DNA of 64,000 nt from Bolinopsis microptera (taxonomy: Eukaryota > Ctenophora > Tentaculata > Lobata > Bolinopsidae), in the NCBI RefSeq assembly GCF_026151205.1, contig NC_087072.1, positions 14,112,169-14,176,168 of the forward strand, in the 5' to 3' direction. The notes beneath the pieces were generated by a model. The model worked only from the letters and a program-made list of their open reading frames with translations, made no database searches and was not told where the DNA came from. Of this stretch, positions 45,716 through 56,602 are shown one piece after another. Position 1 is the first letter of the stretch. Each line of letters begins with the position of its first letter. The position numbers and the translations under genes are program-made.

Positions 45716-46049
45716 TGTTCACCCAGCTTAACGCGACCCTTCTCCCAATCAAATCCGGTCCAAACTTCTGCATAAAGTCCGTACCAAGGATAACCAAGTC
45801 CGGCTGGGCGGGTAAGAATGTAGGTTTCATCCAGTGAGTCTGGGTCCATCCCGAGTGAAACATCACATCACACTGCACTGGGTCCCCTGTTTTCTGCTTA
45901 CCACCAATCCCATTAATAGAGCCCCCATCTTTAATTTTATCTTCTAGTTCAGGAAGCAATTCAGCACTGATGAGGGATGTGTTTGCTCCACTATCAAGTA
46001 GTATTCTCGCTGCAACTATTTTACCATTGTACTGAATCTGTCCGTCTAG
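45645..46049 (-). pseudogene. Gypsy protease domain, in frame after the gag UGA
   Basis: LLDSGANTSLISAELLP is the retropepsin active site (DSGA), followed later by DLVILGTDFMQKFG, the second conserved strand. The frame begins directly after the gag stop codon, with no frameshift: UGA then CUAGAC. It ends at 45645, overlapping the RT frame in another phase. Confidence 0.88.
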
Positions 46050-46052
46050 TCA
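46047..46052 (-). promoter_or_regulatory. Candidate UGA-CUA stop readthrough site, gag/pol
   Basis: The gag stop reads UGA CUA G. UGA followed by CUAG is the best-known leaky stop context in animal mRNAs, and the protease domain continues in the same frame. This would yield a small proportion of gag-pol fusion. The motif and frame are seen; its use is inferred. Confidence 0.6.
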
Positions 46053-47054
46053 TAAGTTTGCTCTTCTCCCATTGTCTTTCTGCTGCGGACGTTGTTTGTT
46101 TCCTCTAGACTGCCCCTCTGGGTGTCCCATTGAGCTTGAGGATCCTCTCGAGTATCCTCCTGATCCTGAGTATCCTCCTGAGTATCCTCCTGACTTCTTC
46201 TTCTCACATTCATGAGTACTGTGACCCAGCTTACCACATGCCTTGCATTTACGTTTAAAACATTGAGTGGCAATGTGACCTTGCCTGTCACATGTATAGC
46301 ATCTTCTTGTGCTTCTTTGCCTGTTCTCTGTTCCATAATACACCTCTTCAGTTTCATCCCATTCTCTTTCCTCTGTCCAGTTCTCTTCATGCTGGTCTAA
46401 CAGGTAGTGCTTAATGGAGTCCAATTCACCTTTCAAGGCATCCAACTCTCCGGTGTAGTCTGTGGGTCTCTGATTCTCTTCCAAATCTGCTGCGAAGACG
46501 AAACCATCCTCTTTCTCTTGCTTTATGTTAATCTGCAACTCCTGCTTAGTATGGTTTTGGGCTTTGTCTAGCTGTGGCTGTAGCAACGCAAACATTTCCA
46601 GTAATTCCACATCCGTCATATCCGCTTTTATCTTTGCCTTGTTATCTTCATGAAACTTAACTCCTGAGGGTATGAGACTTAAGAATCTCAGCAGTACAAC
46701 ATCATTTGAAAATACTGCTTCTTTCCCTAATTTCTTCAAGATGAAGAATGTAGTCTTGAGCTCCCCAGTAACAGGACAATCAAAGAACTTTTGAGCCGCT
46801 AGAACCCGTGATGGTTTACCATCCACAAGCTCGCTCAACCTTTTGAGTGCTTTATCTAGATCATCATCAGTATTTTCTTCTACAACCAGTAATGCGATCT
46901 CCACTTCTCCTTCATTTCTGCAAACGTAAACCGGAAGAGAGTCAATTTTCTGTTTCTCTGATGCAAATAGTGCCGTTGCTCGCTTAAACAGTCTTCCCCA
47001 ATCTAGAATAGACTGACCCGGCATCAGCGCTGGAATAACGTTGACTGGTGCCAT
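46050..47054 (-). CDS. Gypsy gag with two zinc knuckles
   Basis: 334 codons from ATG (MAPVNVIPALMPGQS) to UGA. The capsid-like part has no sharp motif. Near residues 255-290 are two CCHC knuckles, CYTCDRQGHIATQC and CKACGKLGHSTHEC, followed by Gly/Ser-rich repeats (SGGYSGGYSGSGGYS). It packages element RNA into particles. The start lies about 50 bases inside the 5' LTR, as expected for a compact element. Confidence 0.92.
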   Translation of the reverse strand: MAPVNVIPALMPGQSILDWGRLFKRATALFASEKQKIDSLPVYVCRNEGEVEIALLVVEENTDDDLDKALKRLSELVDGKPSRVLAAQKFFDCPVTGELKTTFFILKKLGKEAVFSNDVVLLRFLSLIPSGVKFHEDNKAKIKADMTDVELLEMFALLQPQLDKAQNHTKQELQINIKQEKEDGFVFAADLEENQRPTDYTGELDALKGELDSIKHYLLDQHEENWTEEREWDETEEVYYGTENRQRSTRRCYTCDRQGHIATQCFKRKCKACGKLGHSTHECEKKKSGGYSGGYSGSGGYSRGSSSSMGHPEGQSRGNKQRPQQKDNGRRANL

Positions 47055-47104
47055 ATCTCAACACTTCTGTAGGATAGATGTTAAAAAATAATTTGAGGTT
47101 ATTA

Positions 47105-47237
47105 TGTGAGGTTCTTGTACTTGTTTACTATTCAATGAAACCAGGTAATGAATGTAGAACAACTTACAATGAACTGTATTACATGGAATAACCTAAAGGG
47201 GATGTCGTTAGATAACAGCATATAAAATAGGCTGACA
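47105..47237 (-). mobile_element. Gypsy 5' LTR
   Basis: 133 bp, identical to the 3' LTR apart from one G in a run of G. A GCATATAAAATAGG block near its outer end could be a TATA box. Near identity of the two LTRs means the element inserted recently. I could not identify a tRNA primer-binding site just inside it. Confidence 0.95.
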
Positions 47238-47454
47238 CCGGTCCCGGTCCCGGTCAGGCTTAAAATCATGTCCCGGTCGATTACTGTTCTATTAATAGTT
47301 GTACCAATTTTAGTTCCAGTCTCAGGTTAAGTCCTAGTCCAGAACTTTTTCATGATTTATAAACTAAAACTGTCCCAATCATTTCTTCTTTTTTAGTTTG
47401 AACATTCAAGATTTTTACATAGCACAATTCAGCTTTAAATTCTTCATTTACAGG

Positions 47455-50400
47455 ATGTCTGATAGTGATGAGTATCAAAAGCAATTAGACAGGCTATCCA
47501 AACTTGAAGAAGATGTCAATGGGGCAGAAGATGAAAGTTCAATTGTACCTAATGGTAGTCTTAAGTTAATCAAAACTGAAGAAGTGTCACAGGAAAATGT
47601 ATCTCCACCGAAATCTGATGAGGAGACTACCTCATTATCACAATCTGATCAGGAGAGCACTACACTACCACCATTAAAGCAGGATACAGATGATAAAGAC
47701 ACAGACATTAAAGACGCAGAGGTTAAAGACACAGACTCTAAAGATGCAGAGGTTAAAGACACAGACTCTAAAGACACAGACTCTAAAGACACAGACACCA
47801 AAGAGACAGATCCAGTTTCTAAGCAGAATGACTCACCTGCATCTGATGATACGGACAGTGACAGCTCTACATACTATAAGAAAAAGAATGGTTTCTACAA
47901 TAAAAGAGTAACTAGGAATGCTACAGGATCTCTGCCCAAAGAGACAAAAACATTGTTAATGGAGACAACTGAAGTATTTAATCCTTCTAAAAGCAAGAAG
48001 CGACCAAATGCCCGCCCTGGATTTTATAATGTTCTTGCTCCAGAGTGTACTTCATGTGGCAGTGATGTTATTCTTAGACCATTTCAAAGACGTATGTTGG
48101 TTCATCCTTACTTGAAAACTGCTGTTTGCAGGCAGTGTCATGAGTTTTATCATTCTGATACATTTGGAATAGATGAGGAAGGCTCTCAGATATATTGCAT
48201 CTGGTGTGGTGAAGGGGGTGAACTTATATATTGTGACAAATGTGAGAAAGCATTTTGTACAGACTGCATTAAACGTAACTTTGGAAAGAAAGTCAAAGAA
48301 GAAATCTTGGCTAAGAGTAAGTGGGAATGTTTAGTTTGCATACCTGAGATGACAGAAGACTTACGAAAAGTTTCTCAAATGATTGTAAAGTATCAAAATT
48401 TATGCATAAAGGATCCATATTTGATTGAAAAGTTTGAGCATGAAGTAACTAAAGCAGAACTTCAAAAAGAAGATTATCAAGGTTTAGTGTCCACCAGAAT
48501 AAGGGAGAGAAATACTGCTAAGCTGCTGTCCTCATCTCAACAAAAAGAAGAATCCCAGCTTGAGTCGGAAGATGGTGAGCAGTCAGAAGATGAGGAATCT
48601 GATAACAAGGGCGAAGATGGTGACAAAGCATCATCAGGCTCTGAGTATTCAGCTAGTAAGAAAGCAGACAGTAAACCAAAGCAAAAGCGTTCTTCTAAAG
48701 AAAGAGTAAATGGTAATAGTAAAGAGTCAGATTCTGATGATTCAAGTGACATAGATGATGCAGCATTTTTGAAGTGCATCCGTAAAAAGGCCAAAGATCG
48801 CCAAGATAATAATACTGGTCATTCAAAAAAATCTGAAGATAAACCAGCATCACTTAAAGAGACAGAGATAAAGAAAACAAACAAGAATGAAGATACCAGC
48901 TCAGATGATTCACTATTTGATACAGGCAATTCTAAAATCAAAGCAAAACACATTCGCAAACAACTTGATTCATCAGATGGTGATGATGAAGAACCATCTG
49001 ATGACAATGATGAACTAGTGCAGAAATATCGAAACAAGTTATCGAAATACAAGGAACCTTCTGACAAGGAAAGTGTACATTCAAACTACAGTGAAGTGAG
49101 TTCCGATGAAAGCTCTGAAGCAAAATCAAACTCAGAAAGCTCTGACAGTTCCAAAGAAGGTGAATCAGGATCAGAGGTTGAGGACAAAAAAGATAAGGGT
49201 AAAGATGATGAAAATCAAGAAAATGACAAGAAAGGAAAAAGTAAGGTCAAAAAGAAGAAAGCAGCTAAAAGCGGGGACGAAAATTCTGAAGGAGATGACA
49301 AAAAACGTAAAAAGAAAGGAAAGAGGAAGCGTAAGAAAAAGGAGTCTTCTGAATCAGAGACTGATGATGATGATGATGATGATGATGAGGATGAAAATGG
49401 AAAAAAATCCAAGAGCAAAAGAGGTAAGCGCAAAAAGATTAGAAAGATCATGGGTCAAAACCAACTTCAGAAAGAAACAGTAGCTGCACAGGAAGCTGAA
49501 GATAAAAGGAGGAGTCACCTGAAAGAAAAGTCACTGCCAAGTCAACAAGGAAAAATTCTCAATTTCATTCTTGAAGACCTCCGCAAAGAAAAGTACAGGG
49601 GAAAGCCTCCCACCATAGACGATGAGGAGAAGGGAAAGGTCATCGAGGTACATAAGCATTTAAAAAAACGATTAAAACCTCACCAGCTTGATGGAATACA
49701 GTTTATGTACGATTGCTGCATAGAGTCTGTAGAGAAATGTAAAAATGGCAGCCCTGGGTCAGGTGCTATTTTAGCTCATTGCATGGGTTTAGGAAAAACA
49801 TTCCAAGTAATCACATTTCTAACCACAGTCTTGAACTATCATTACATATTTGGATTCAAGCGAGCCCTTGTCGTATGCCCTTTGAACACCATTCTAAACT
49901 GGAAAGCAGAGTTTGATAAGTGGGTGAAAGATATAGATGATGCACCTGAAGTAAGTGTGCTGACTGATAGTATTCATAACAACGACAAGAGAGCTGAAAT
50001 AGTTGAGAATTGGTTTGAGACATCTGGTGTTCTTATTATGGGATACTCTCTCTTCAGATTATTGTCTACAGGAAGCAACATAAGGAAGAAGCATCTGAAA
50101 GAAAGGTTTATGAAGTATTTGGTTGATCCTGGGCCAGATATCGTTATATGTGATGAAGGTCATGTCATCAAGAACGAAAAGACTGGTATTTCCAAGTCCT
50201 TGAATTCTCTTAAAACAAAACGTCGAGTCATTCTCACTGGAACTCCTCTTCAGAATAACCTTGTCGAGTACCACTGTATGGTAAGTTTTGTTAAACCCAA
50301 TCTATTAGGTACAACAAAGGAGTTTAAGAACATGTACGAAAATCCAATCAACAATGGCCAGTGTGCTGATGCCACAGATTTTGACATGAAGTTGATGAAA

Positions 50401-53400
50401 GAAAGATCTCACATTCTATATGAACAATTATCGGCTTGTGTCCAGCGAAGGGATTACCATGTATTGAAGGCATTCCTCCCCTTAAAGTTTGAGTATGTTC
50501 TTTCAATTAAACTGTCTGACCTTCAAGTTAAGTTATATACGAAATACCTTGACAAGGCTAAGGCTTCAGGTGGAATGATGTCAAAGCTGTTTGAGTGTTA
50601 TCAGACTTTGAAGAAAGTTTGGACTCATCCTTGGCTCCTTGAGATAGATGCTCTGAAAAACGAGAAGGACAGCATAGAGGACTTTATAACCGACAAGGAG
50701 ACATCAGAGGAAAGTTGGGAAGCCAGTAGTGATGATTCTGATTTTCGTCCAAACAAGAAAAAGAAAAATAACAAGAATGGCGATGATGAGGAAGAAGGTA
50801 AAAAGGACCCAGAAAAGCAAAAAGAAGCTAAACCAGAAAATATGACAGGTGCTCCAGACCCAACAATGGTATCAGCCATTGCAGACACAATCATACCAAA
50901 TTCTGGTGGAGTCGACTACAACTGGTTCAAAGGAGAGATGACCGACAAAGATGAGAAAATGTTGGAACATAGTGGAAAGTTGTTGGTCACTCTGGAAATA
51001 CTGGACAAAGCTTCTCAGAAAGGAGACAAAGTCTTACTTTTCAGTCAGAGTCTTCTAGCACTAGATTTTCTTGAAACCTCTATAAATAGAGTGGGATGGT
51101 TGAAGGGGAGAGATTACTTCCGGATGGATGGCTCCACAAAGACTGCCCACCGTCAATCTTTTCAGAAACAGTTCAATGACAAGTCAAACAAACGATGCAG
51201 ATTATTCCTTATCTCCACTAAGGCTGGAGGATTGGGTAAGATATTTTGGCTTTCGTCCTTCGATTCTGTGCCCTATTTAATACTGTCCGATTTTTGAGTT
51301 GCATCTTATCCCATACTTCCACTATGATCTAAAATTTAACCTTATTAAAATGATGACTTTCCTCAGGTATCAACCTCGTCTCAGCTAACAGAATTATTCT
51401 GTTTGACATGTCTTGGAACCCGAGTGACGACACTCAGTCACTGTTCAGAGCCTACAGATACGGACAACAGAAGAATGTTTATGTCTACAGATTGGTTGCC
51501 AGAGGTACAATGGAAGAGAAGATATACGATAGGCAGGTTAGGACCAGCTTGGATTTATAAATTTGGACTTTATCGAGTTGTGGGAAATTGTTTTTCCTAC
51601 ATAATTTGAAGCTTAAGCTGTATATTACATTATATGTATTATAGGGGGGGTGTCACGTCCGTCTATGTCCGCTTGTCTCATAGAATCCAAAAAGGACTGG
51701 ACAGGACAGGACAGGACAGGGCATAGACGGACATAGGCGGACATAGACGGACATATATGGACATAGACGGACTTTGGCGGACATAGACGGACATGTACGG
51801 ACTTTGGCGGACATTAGCGGACATTAATGGACACCTAAATTGTTAAACAAAATGTTCAATTTTTGCTGTTATAGGGTGATCATGTTTTTTGTCCGTTCGA
51901 TACCGTATATTTTCAAAACGGACAAAAAATAGAGCGGACAAAAATGGACAAAAACGGACAAAAATGGAAATTCTTCACCCTCCTCCTCCTGGGTCTTCCT
52001 GATCTTCCTGAGTCCTCTTCCTCCTCAGTCCTCCTCCTACTCCTCCTCCTCGTCCTCAGTCCTCCTCATCAGTCCTCAACAGTCCTCCTCCTCCCCAGTC
52101 CTCCTCCTCCTCCTGAGTCCTCCTCCTGGGTCCTCCTCCTCCTCTTCATCCTCCTCCTCTTCCTCCTCAGTCCTCCTCAGTCCTCCTCCTCATCCTTCTC
52201 CTCAGTCCTCCATCCTCCTCCTCAGTCCCCCCCCAGTCCCCCTCCTCCTCCTCCTATTCAGTTCTCATCCTCCTCCTCGGCCTCAGTCCTCCTCAGTCCT
52301 CCTCCTCCTGAGTCCTCCTCCTCCTCCTCCTCCTCCTCCTCCTCCTCCTCCTCCTCCCTCTCAGTCATCCTCCTCAGCCATCCTCCTCAGTCCTCCTCAG
52401 TCATCCTCCTCAGCCATCCTCCTCAGCCATCCTCCTCAGTCCTCATCCTCCTCAGCCATCCTCCTCAGCCATCCTCTTCAGCCATCCTCCTCAGCCATCC
52501 TCCTCAGTACTCTTCAGTCCTCCTCCTTCTCAGTCCTCCTGAGTCCTCCTCCTCCTCCTCCTGGGTCCTCCTCCTGGGTCCTCCTCCTGGGTCTTCCTGA
52601 TCCTCCCCAGTCCTCTTCCTCCTCCCCTCCTCAGTCCTCCTCCTACTCCTCCTCCTCGTCCTCATCAGTCCTCAACAGTCCTCCTCCTCCTCCCCAGTCC
52701 TCTTTTGTACAAAATTATAATACATAGAAGTTGCGAAAAATTCTCAAAATGTTTGTCCGCTAATGTCCACCAATGTCCGCCAATGTCCGTCCGAGTCCGC
52801 CAATGTCCCAAAAAACACGTCCGTTGTCTCATAGAATCCAAAAAGGACAGGACATAGACGGACGTGCACCCCCCCCCCCCCCCCCCCCCCCCCCATTAAA
52901 TATACAATATGTACATTTAAATACTCAATACATATCTATCTACATTCTACTAAATCATAATTATTCAAGTTTTTGTACTTAACTTCTGGCTTAATTGTTC
53001 AATCTATCATGTTTTAAAGCACTAACTTTTATCTCTCATCATATTTTAGGTATACAAGGAGTCTCTATCAAGTAGAGTGGTGGACGAGAAGCAGATTACT
53101 CGTTACTTCTCTGCTAATGATCTACAGACCTTGTTCGCTTTCGACCCCTCAGCCCAGACGTGTACTACATCAGTATTAGCCAATCACAATCCGCCAGCTG
53201 ACGATGTGTTAGCGTCCATCTTGGTTGACTTGGACCCTCCACTTGTCCTGGAATATCACGAGCACGACTCACTGCTTGAGCATAGGCCAGGTATGTACAG
53301 CTGGGTCGTGTTTAGTCAATTGTCAGTGGAACATTTTTTATATCTAGATAGCAAGTTATTGAGTTTTTCATATTTTTTTCCATTTGACGGTCGAACTTGT

Positions 53401-55986
53401 AATTTTTAAGGTGCTGATGATTGAACATTTTTCAATTTATTGGTTGTCGTTACAATAACTCTGGAACATTTATCAAATTTATACGTCACACGCTATTAAT
53501 GTAAATTATAAGTCTTATCTGTGCTGTTAGGAAGCTATCATGATAAGGAAGCTATCATGCTAACCATCTCATTAACATCTCCAAATAAACAGAACAGCAG
53601 CTGACAGATGAGGAACGCAAGGCAGCTTGGGCCAACTTCAAGATGGACAAAGAGCGCAGGAATGTGGTGAATGCCCCAACAGGCCAGCAAAGTGTGTTCC
53701 AACGTTTAGCAGCCCACACACAAGCCTACTCTGGCCCAATCATCACACCCATTTACTCCAACCAGCAGGAACTGATCCTGGGAGGGTTCACTAACGAGCA
53801 GATCGTTTCTATCCAGCATCAACTGGAACCTGTAGTCCAATCTGGCAGATTGCATGTTAAAGCACTGGGAGGAGGTGAGTGTTGTTAGTTGGAAACTTCT
53901 AATTAGGGAATGTTGTGAGTACAGAGTAACAGGGAGCCTCTGTAATGTTAGCACTGACAAGTGACCGGCTGTTTGGAATTACTTATGCTATTTCTACTAA
54001 GTTCTGGTATAAGATCTTGCTATAAGGTGCCTACGTGATATGTGAACTGTCCCTACGGTACCATTTACCGTTATTATTAGCTTGATTTACATTTTATCAT
54101 TAAAAATAAAGTTGTTAAATCTTGGATAAATGATTCGACACTAAAAGTACAAAGTGTACGTCATCCTGGTATGTATGTCATCCTGGTATGTATGTCTCTG
54201 TACCTCGTGTCTCCCAGGTCAGCTCCATATAGAGGGACTAGGACCTGAACAACAACAAGTCTTCATCAACTCTATCAAAGAACAGCAAGCTCAGCAGATA
54301 CATGCTGCCCAAATGGCCAGGGTGCTTCCTCAGCAACATCTTATCAATCAGGTACATACCTATGTATGATTATCACGTGCTGTAAAAAAGTTGGGTTTCT
54401 AGAGTCTTGAAAGAAACCAACAAAATTTGTCCGTCTCAAATCGATGGACATAACTTTCTGGAACAAGTTTAAGTTGGCTGTCTGGAATCACGAGTACAGT
54501 ATGCGGTCTTCTTTGTGAGTTATTAGGCCGTTTCCAGAACTCCTGGAATCTCATTTAGTGTACATACTCTGTATAGTGTATACTGTATAGTGTATACTGT
54601 ATAGATGAATCTACTCAGACCTGTGGCTGGCAAAATGTAGGAGGTTACAGCCGCTAGTAAGTAGGATTAGGAAAAACACTATACAGTCATACTCAGTATT
54701 GTAATACATAACGTGTTCGGCAATTATCATATGCAATAATGTAAGTGTCCTTATTTGTGGATGAATTGGCGGTTCCTTTTCCCATCCCGTCAAGTTACAG
54801 TTAGCTTTTAAGTTACAATGATTGCGAAGTGATACCTACTATTCTATACATTCTGTAAAATGTACATTCTATACATCCTACTGACAGCTTGACATCTCAC
54901 AAAGTGAAGGATAATCGGGTGTAACCGTTAACAAATTGAGTACAGGGTATATTGAAGCCGGTTCATCCACAAGGTCACAGCTCATTATATGGTTCCAGCC
55001 TATATGGTCACGGTTTATATATAAGCATACAATCTAGCTTAGGTACAAAAAATGGAGTAAAAATAACTGATTAAATGAAGAACCATTACAAATTTAAACA
55101 GAATATTACAGATAAAAGTACTGATTTTGAAATTCTTGTTAGCATGTACAGCTTACGAGTTATGTGTAACCGATATTATTGCATGTGGTAAATGCAGAAC
55201 ACTTTATGTAATGTATTAAAGTACTGAGTATGACTGTATAAAGAATTATGTACTCAGTCTGTGGTCTCTTTTTTCCTAACTTACGTCCAGATCAGAGACG
55301 TTTCATTCAAACACTCATTTTGATTCCGGAAACTCTGTTAAAAGCCTTGTAAGCGGGTTTGAGACTATCATATGCCTACATCTGCCATGTGTTGATTGTG
55401 GTAATTTTAATGGGATTGTTTATCCCAAAACTCCTGCCACAGATCGGGATAAAAAAGTTCGTGAAGTCGTGACTTGAAATAGCTCAATAACAATTGCGGT
55501 CATTTAAATGAGTAGCGTCTCCTAAAACTCCTGGCACAGGACAAATTGGCTACCGGACAACCTTACCCAATTCGGACTTTTCCTTGACAGGGTAGCTTAG
55601 GAAAATAATAAAAGTGGTTGTCAAGACCTTATAGAACCTACCTACGTTGAGAAACGATATTTTGCGCAGATGTTTCTAGATATATCTTATTTCTTTTACA
55701 CCATCCGAACTAGAGTAGCAGCTCGCTAGTATGCTTTATCTGTTATCTGATAAAATACTTACTGTTCCTTCTCCAGCTCGCACCAGCAGAGAGGGCACTA
55801 TTCCAGCAGCGCTTAGCACTCCTAGTCCAACAACAGCAACAAGCGCAACAGTTAGCGCAGCACCAACAAGCTGCTGCAGTGCAACAGCCCTCGGTGCCAC
55901 AACCACAAGCACCCAAACCATTGACTATAAACTCTGCTAATAGCAGTGCTGCCCCGATACCTGTACCAGATTCCCCAGCCAGGTAG
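47455..55986 (+). CDS. ATRX: ATRX-type SNF2 chromatin remodeller (6 exons, about 1605 aa)
   Basis: Nuclear ATP-dependent remodeller, in animals partnered with DAXX for H3.3 deposition at heterochromatin. Exons: 47455-51235, 51367-51536, 53050-53290, 53593-53874, 54218-54351, 55777-55986; all phases fit. The start is [10 protein letters not shown], just after a CAG acceptor. Domains: acidic N-terminus; ADD domain from about residue 185 (GATA-like CTSCGSD … [28 protein letters not shown] … CLVC); long Asp/Ser/Lys-rich linker; SNF2 helicase with [17 protein letters not shown] (motif I), [13 protein letters not shown] (motif II as DEGH, as in ATRX) and LTGTPLQNN (III); helicase C-lobe with [23 protein letters not shown] and [16 protein letters not shown] across exons 1-2; Gln-rich C-terminus. 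The final codons overlap a possible donor (CCAG|GTAGTA), so a further exon is possible. A tandem [12 protein letters not shown] repeat sits near residues 80-120. Shorter than vertebrate ATRX, mainly in the linker. Confidence 0.96.
51644..52894. mobile_element. Fold-back repeat element in ATRX intron 2
   Basis: Left end: seven G then TGTCACGTCCGTCTATGTCC. Right end, inverted: GGACATAGACGGACGTGCA then 26 C. Next to each end is CTCATAGAATCCAAAAAGGAC (same orientation) and arrays of CGGACATAGACGGACA. The middle (51977-52700) is a (TCC)n-type low-complexity array, with a 45-bp-scale repeated TCAGCCATCCTCC. The long open frame 51944-52600 is a by-product of this array. No coding capacity. Confidence 0.75.
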
Positions 55987-56602
55987 TATTTCTTCACCAG
56001 ATATCTCCGTATTTTATTTGTAATATTCTCTGGAGTGATTCTTGTATTTACAATTTTCGATGTGAGATAGATCGAAGAGGTATTTAATGATCAGCAAGAA
56101 AAATTTCACGCTTGCTTTTATTGAGGAAATAAACTTGTCACCCAAAATTCATCCCAAGTTCAACCACCATCACGAATTTTAGAGTCTCTCGGTCTTTTTA
56201 CTATATTTTTGTTTCAGACAAGTTTTAAAATGCTTTCCAGGGCTGGGACTTTGTGACATAGAATCTCATTCAGCTGAAATATTTAAAGTTAAAATCGTTT
56301 TTAATAAAAATTTTATGGCCGAATGACATGTTGCGTTTGTATTTGGAAATTGTTTTAATGTCTTTATTTATTGTAATGCTTATATTCATTACATTGATGT
56401 CATCATTTTCAAAGGCTGTCTTATAATTTTTTGTAGGTTTTATTTCGATTTTCAAGATAGCTTCAGAAATCGAGTCTTGTTGAATGTAGCCACTCAGTTC
56501 AGATTGGCACTTGAACCGTTTCGATCCTGTGTAATGTTTTTTATGAATTAATCGTGCTACTCTTGATTATATCTGACCATTCATGATTTTATAGTAGCCA
56601 CT

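Larger units (their letters stand above)
36019..47286. mobile_element. hAT-type miniature element, split by a gypsy insertion
   Basis: CAGTAATCGACCGGGA at 36019-36034 is the exact reverse complement of TCCCGGTCGATTACTG at 47271-47286. Each end is flanked by TTCTATTA (36011-36018 and 47287-47294), an 8-bp target-site duplication as made by hAT transposases. Without the gypsy insertion the element is only about 175 bp, built of TCCCGGTCCCGGTCA-like repeats. This is the outermost layer of the nest. Confidence 0.9.

Noticed and set aside
48537-49451. Ser-rich minus-strand ORFs
   Set aside because: Antisense of the Asp/Ser/Lys-rich ATRX linker.
51944-52600. 218-codon Ser/Pro/Leu-rich ORF
   Set aside because: Direct product of a (TCC)n array in an ATRX intron.
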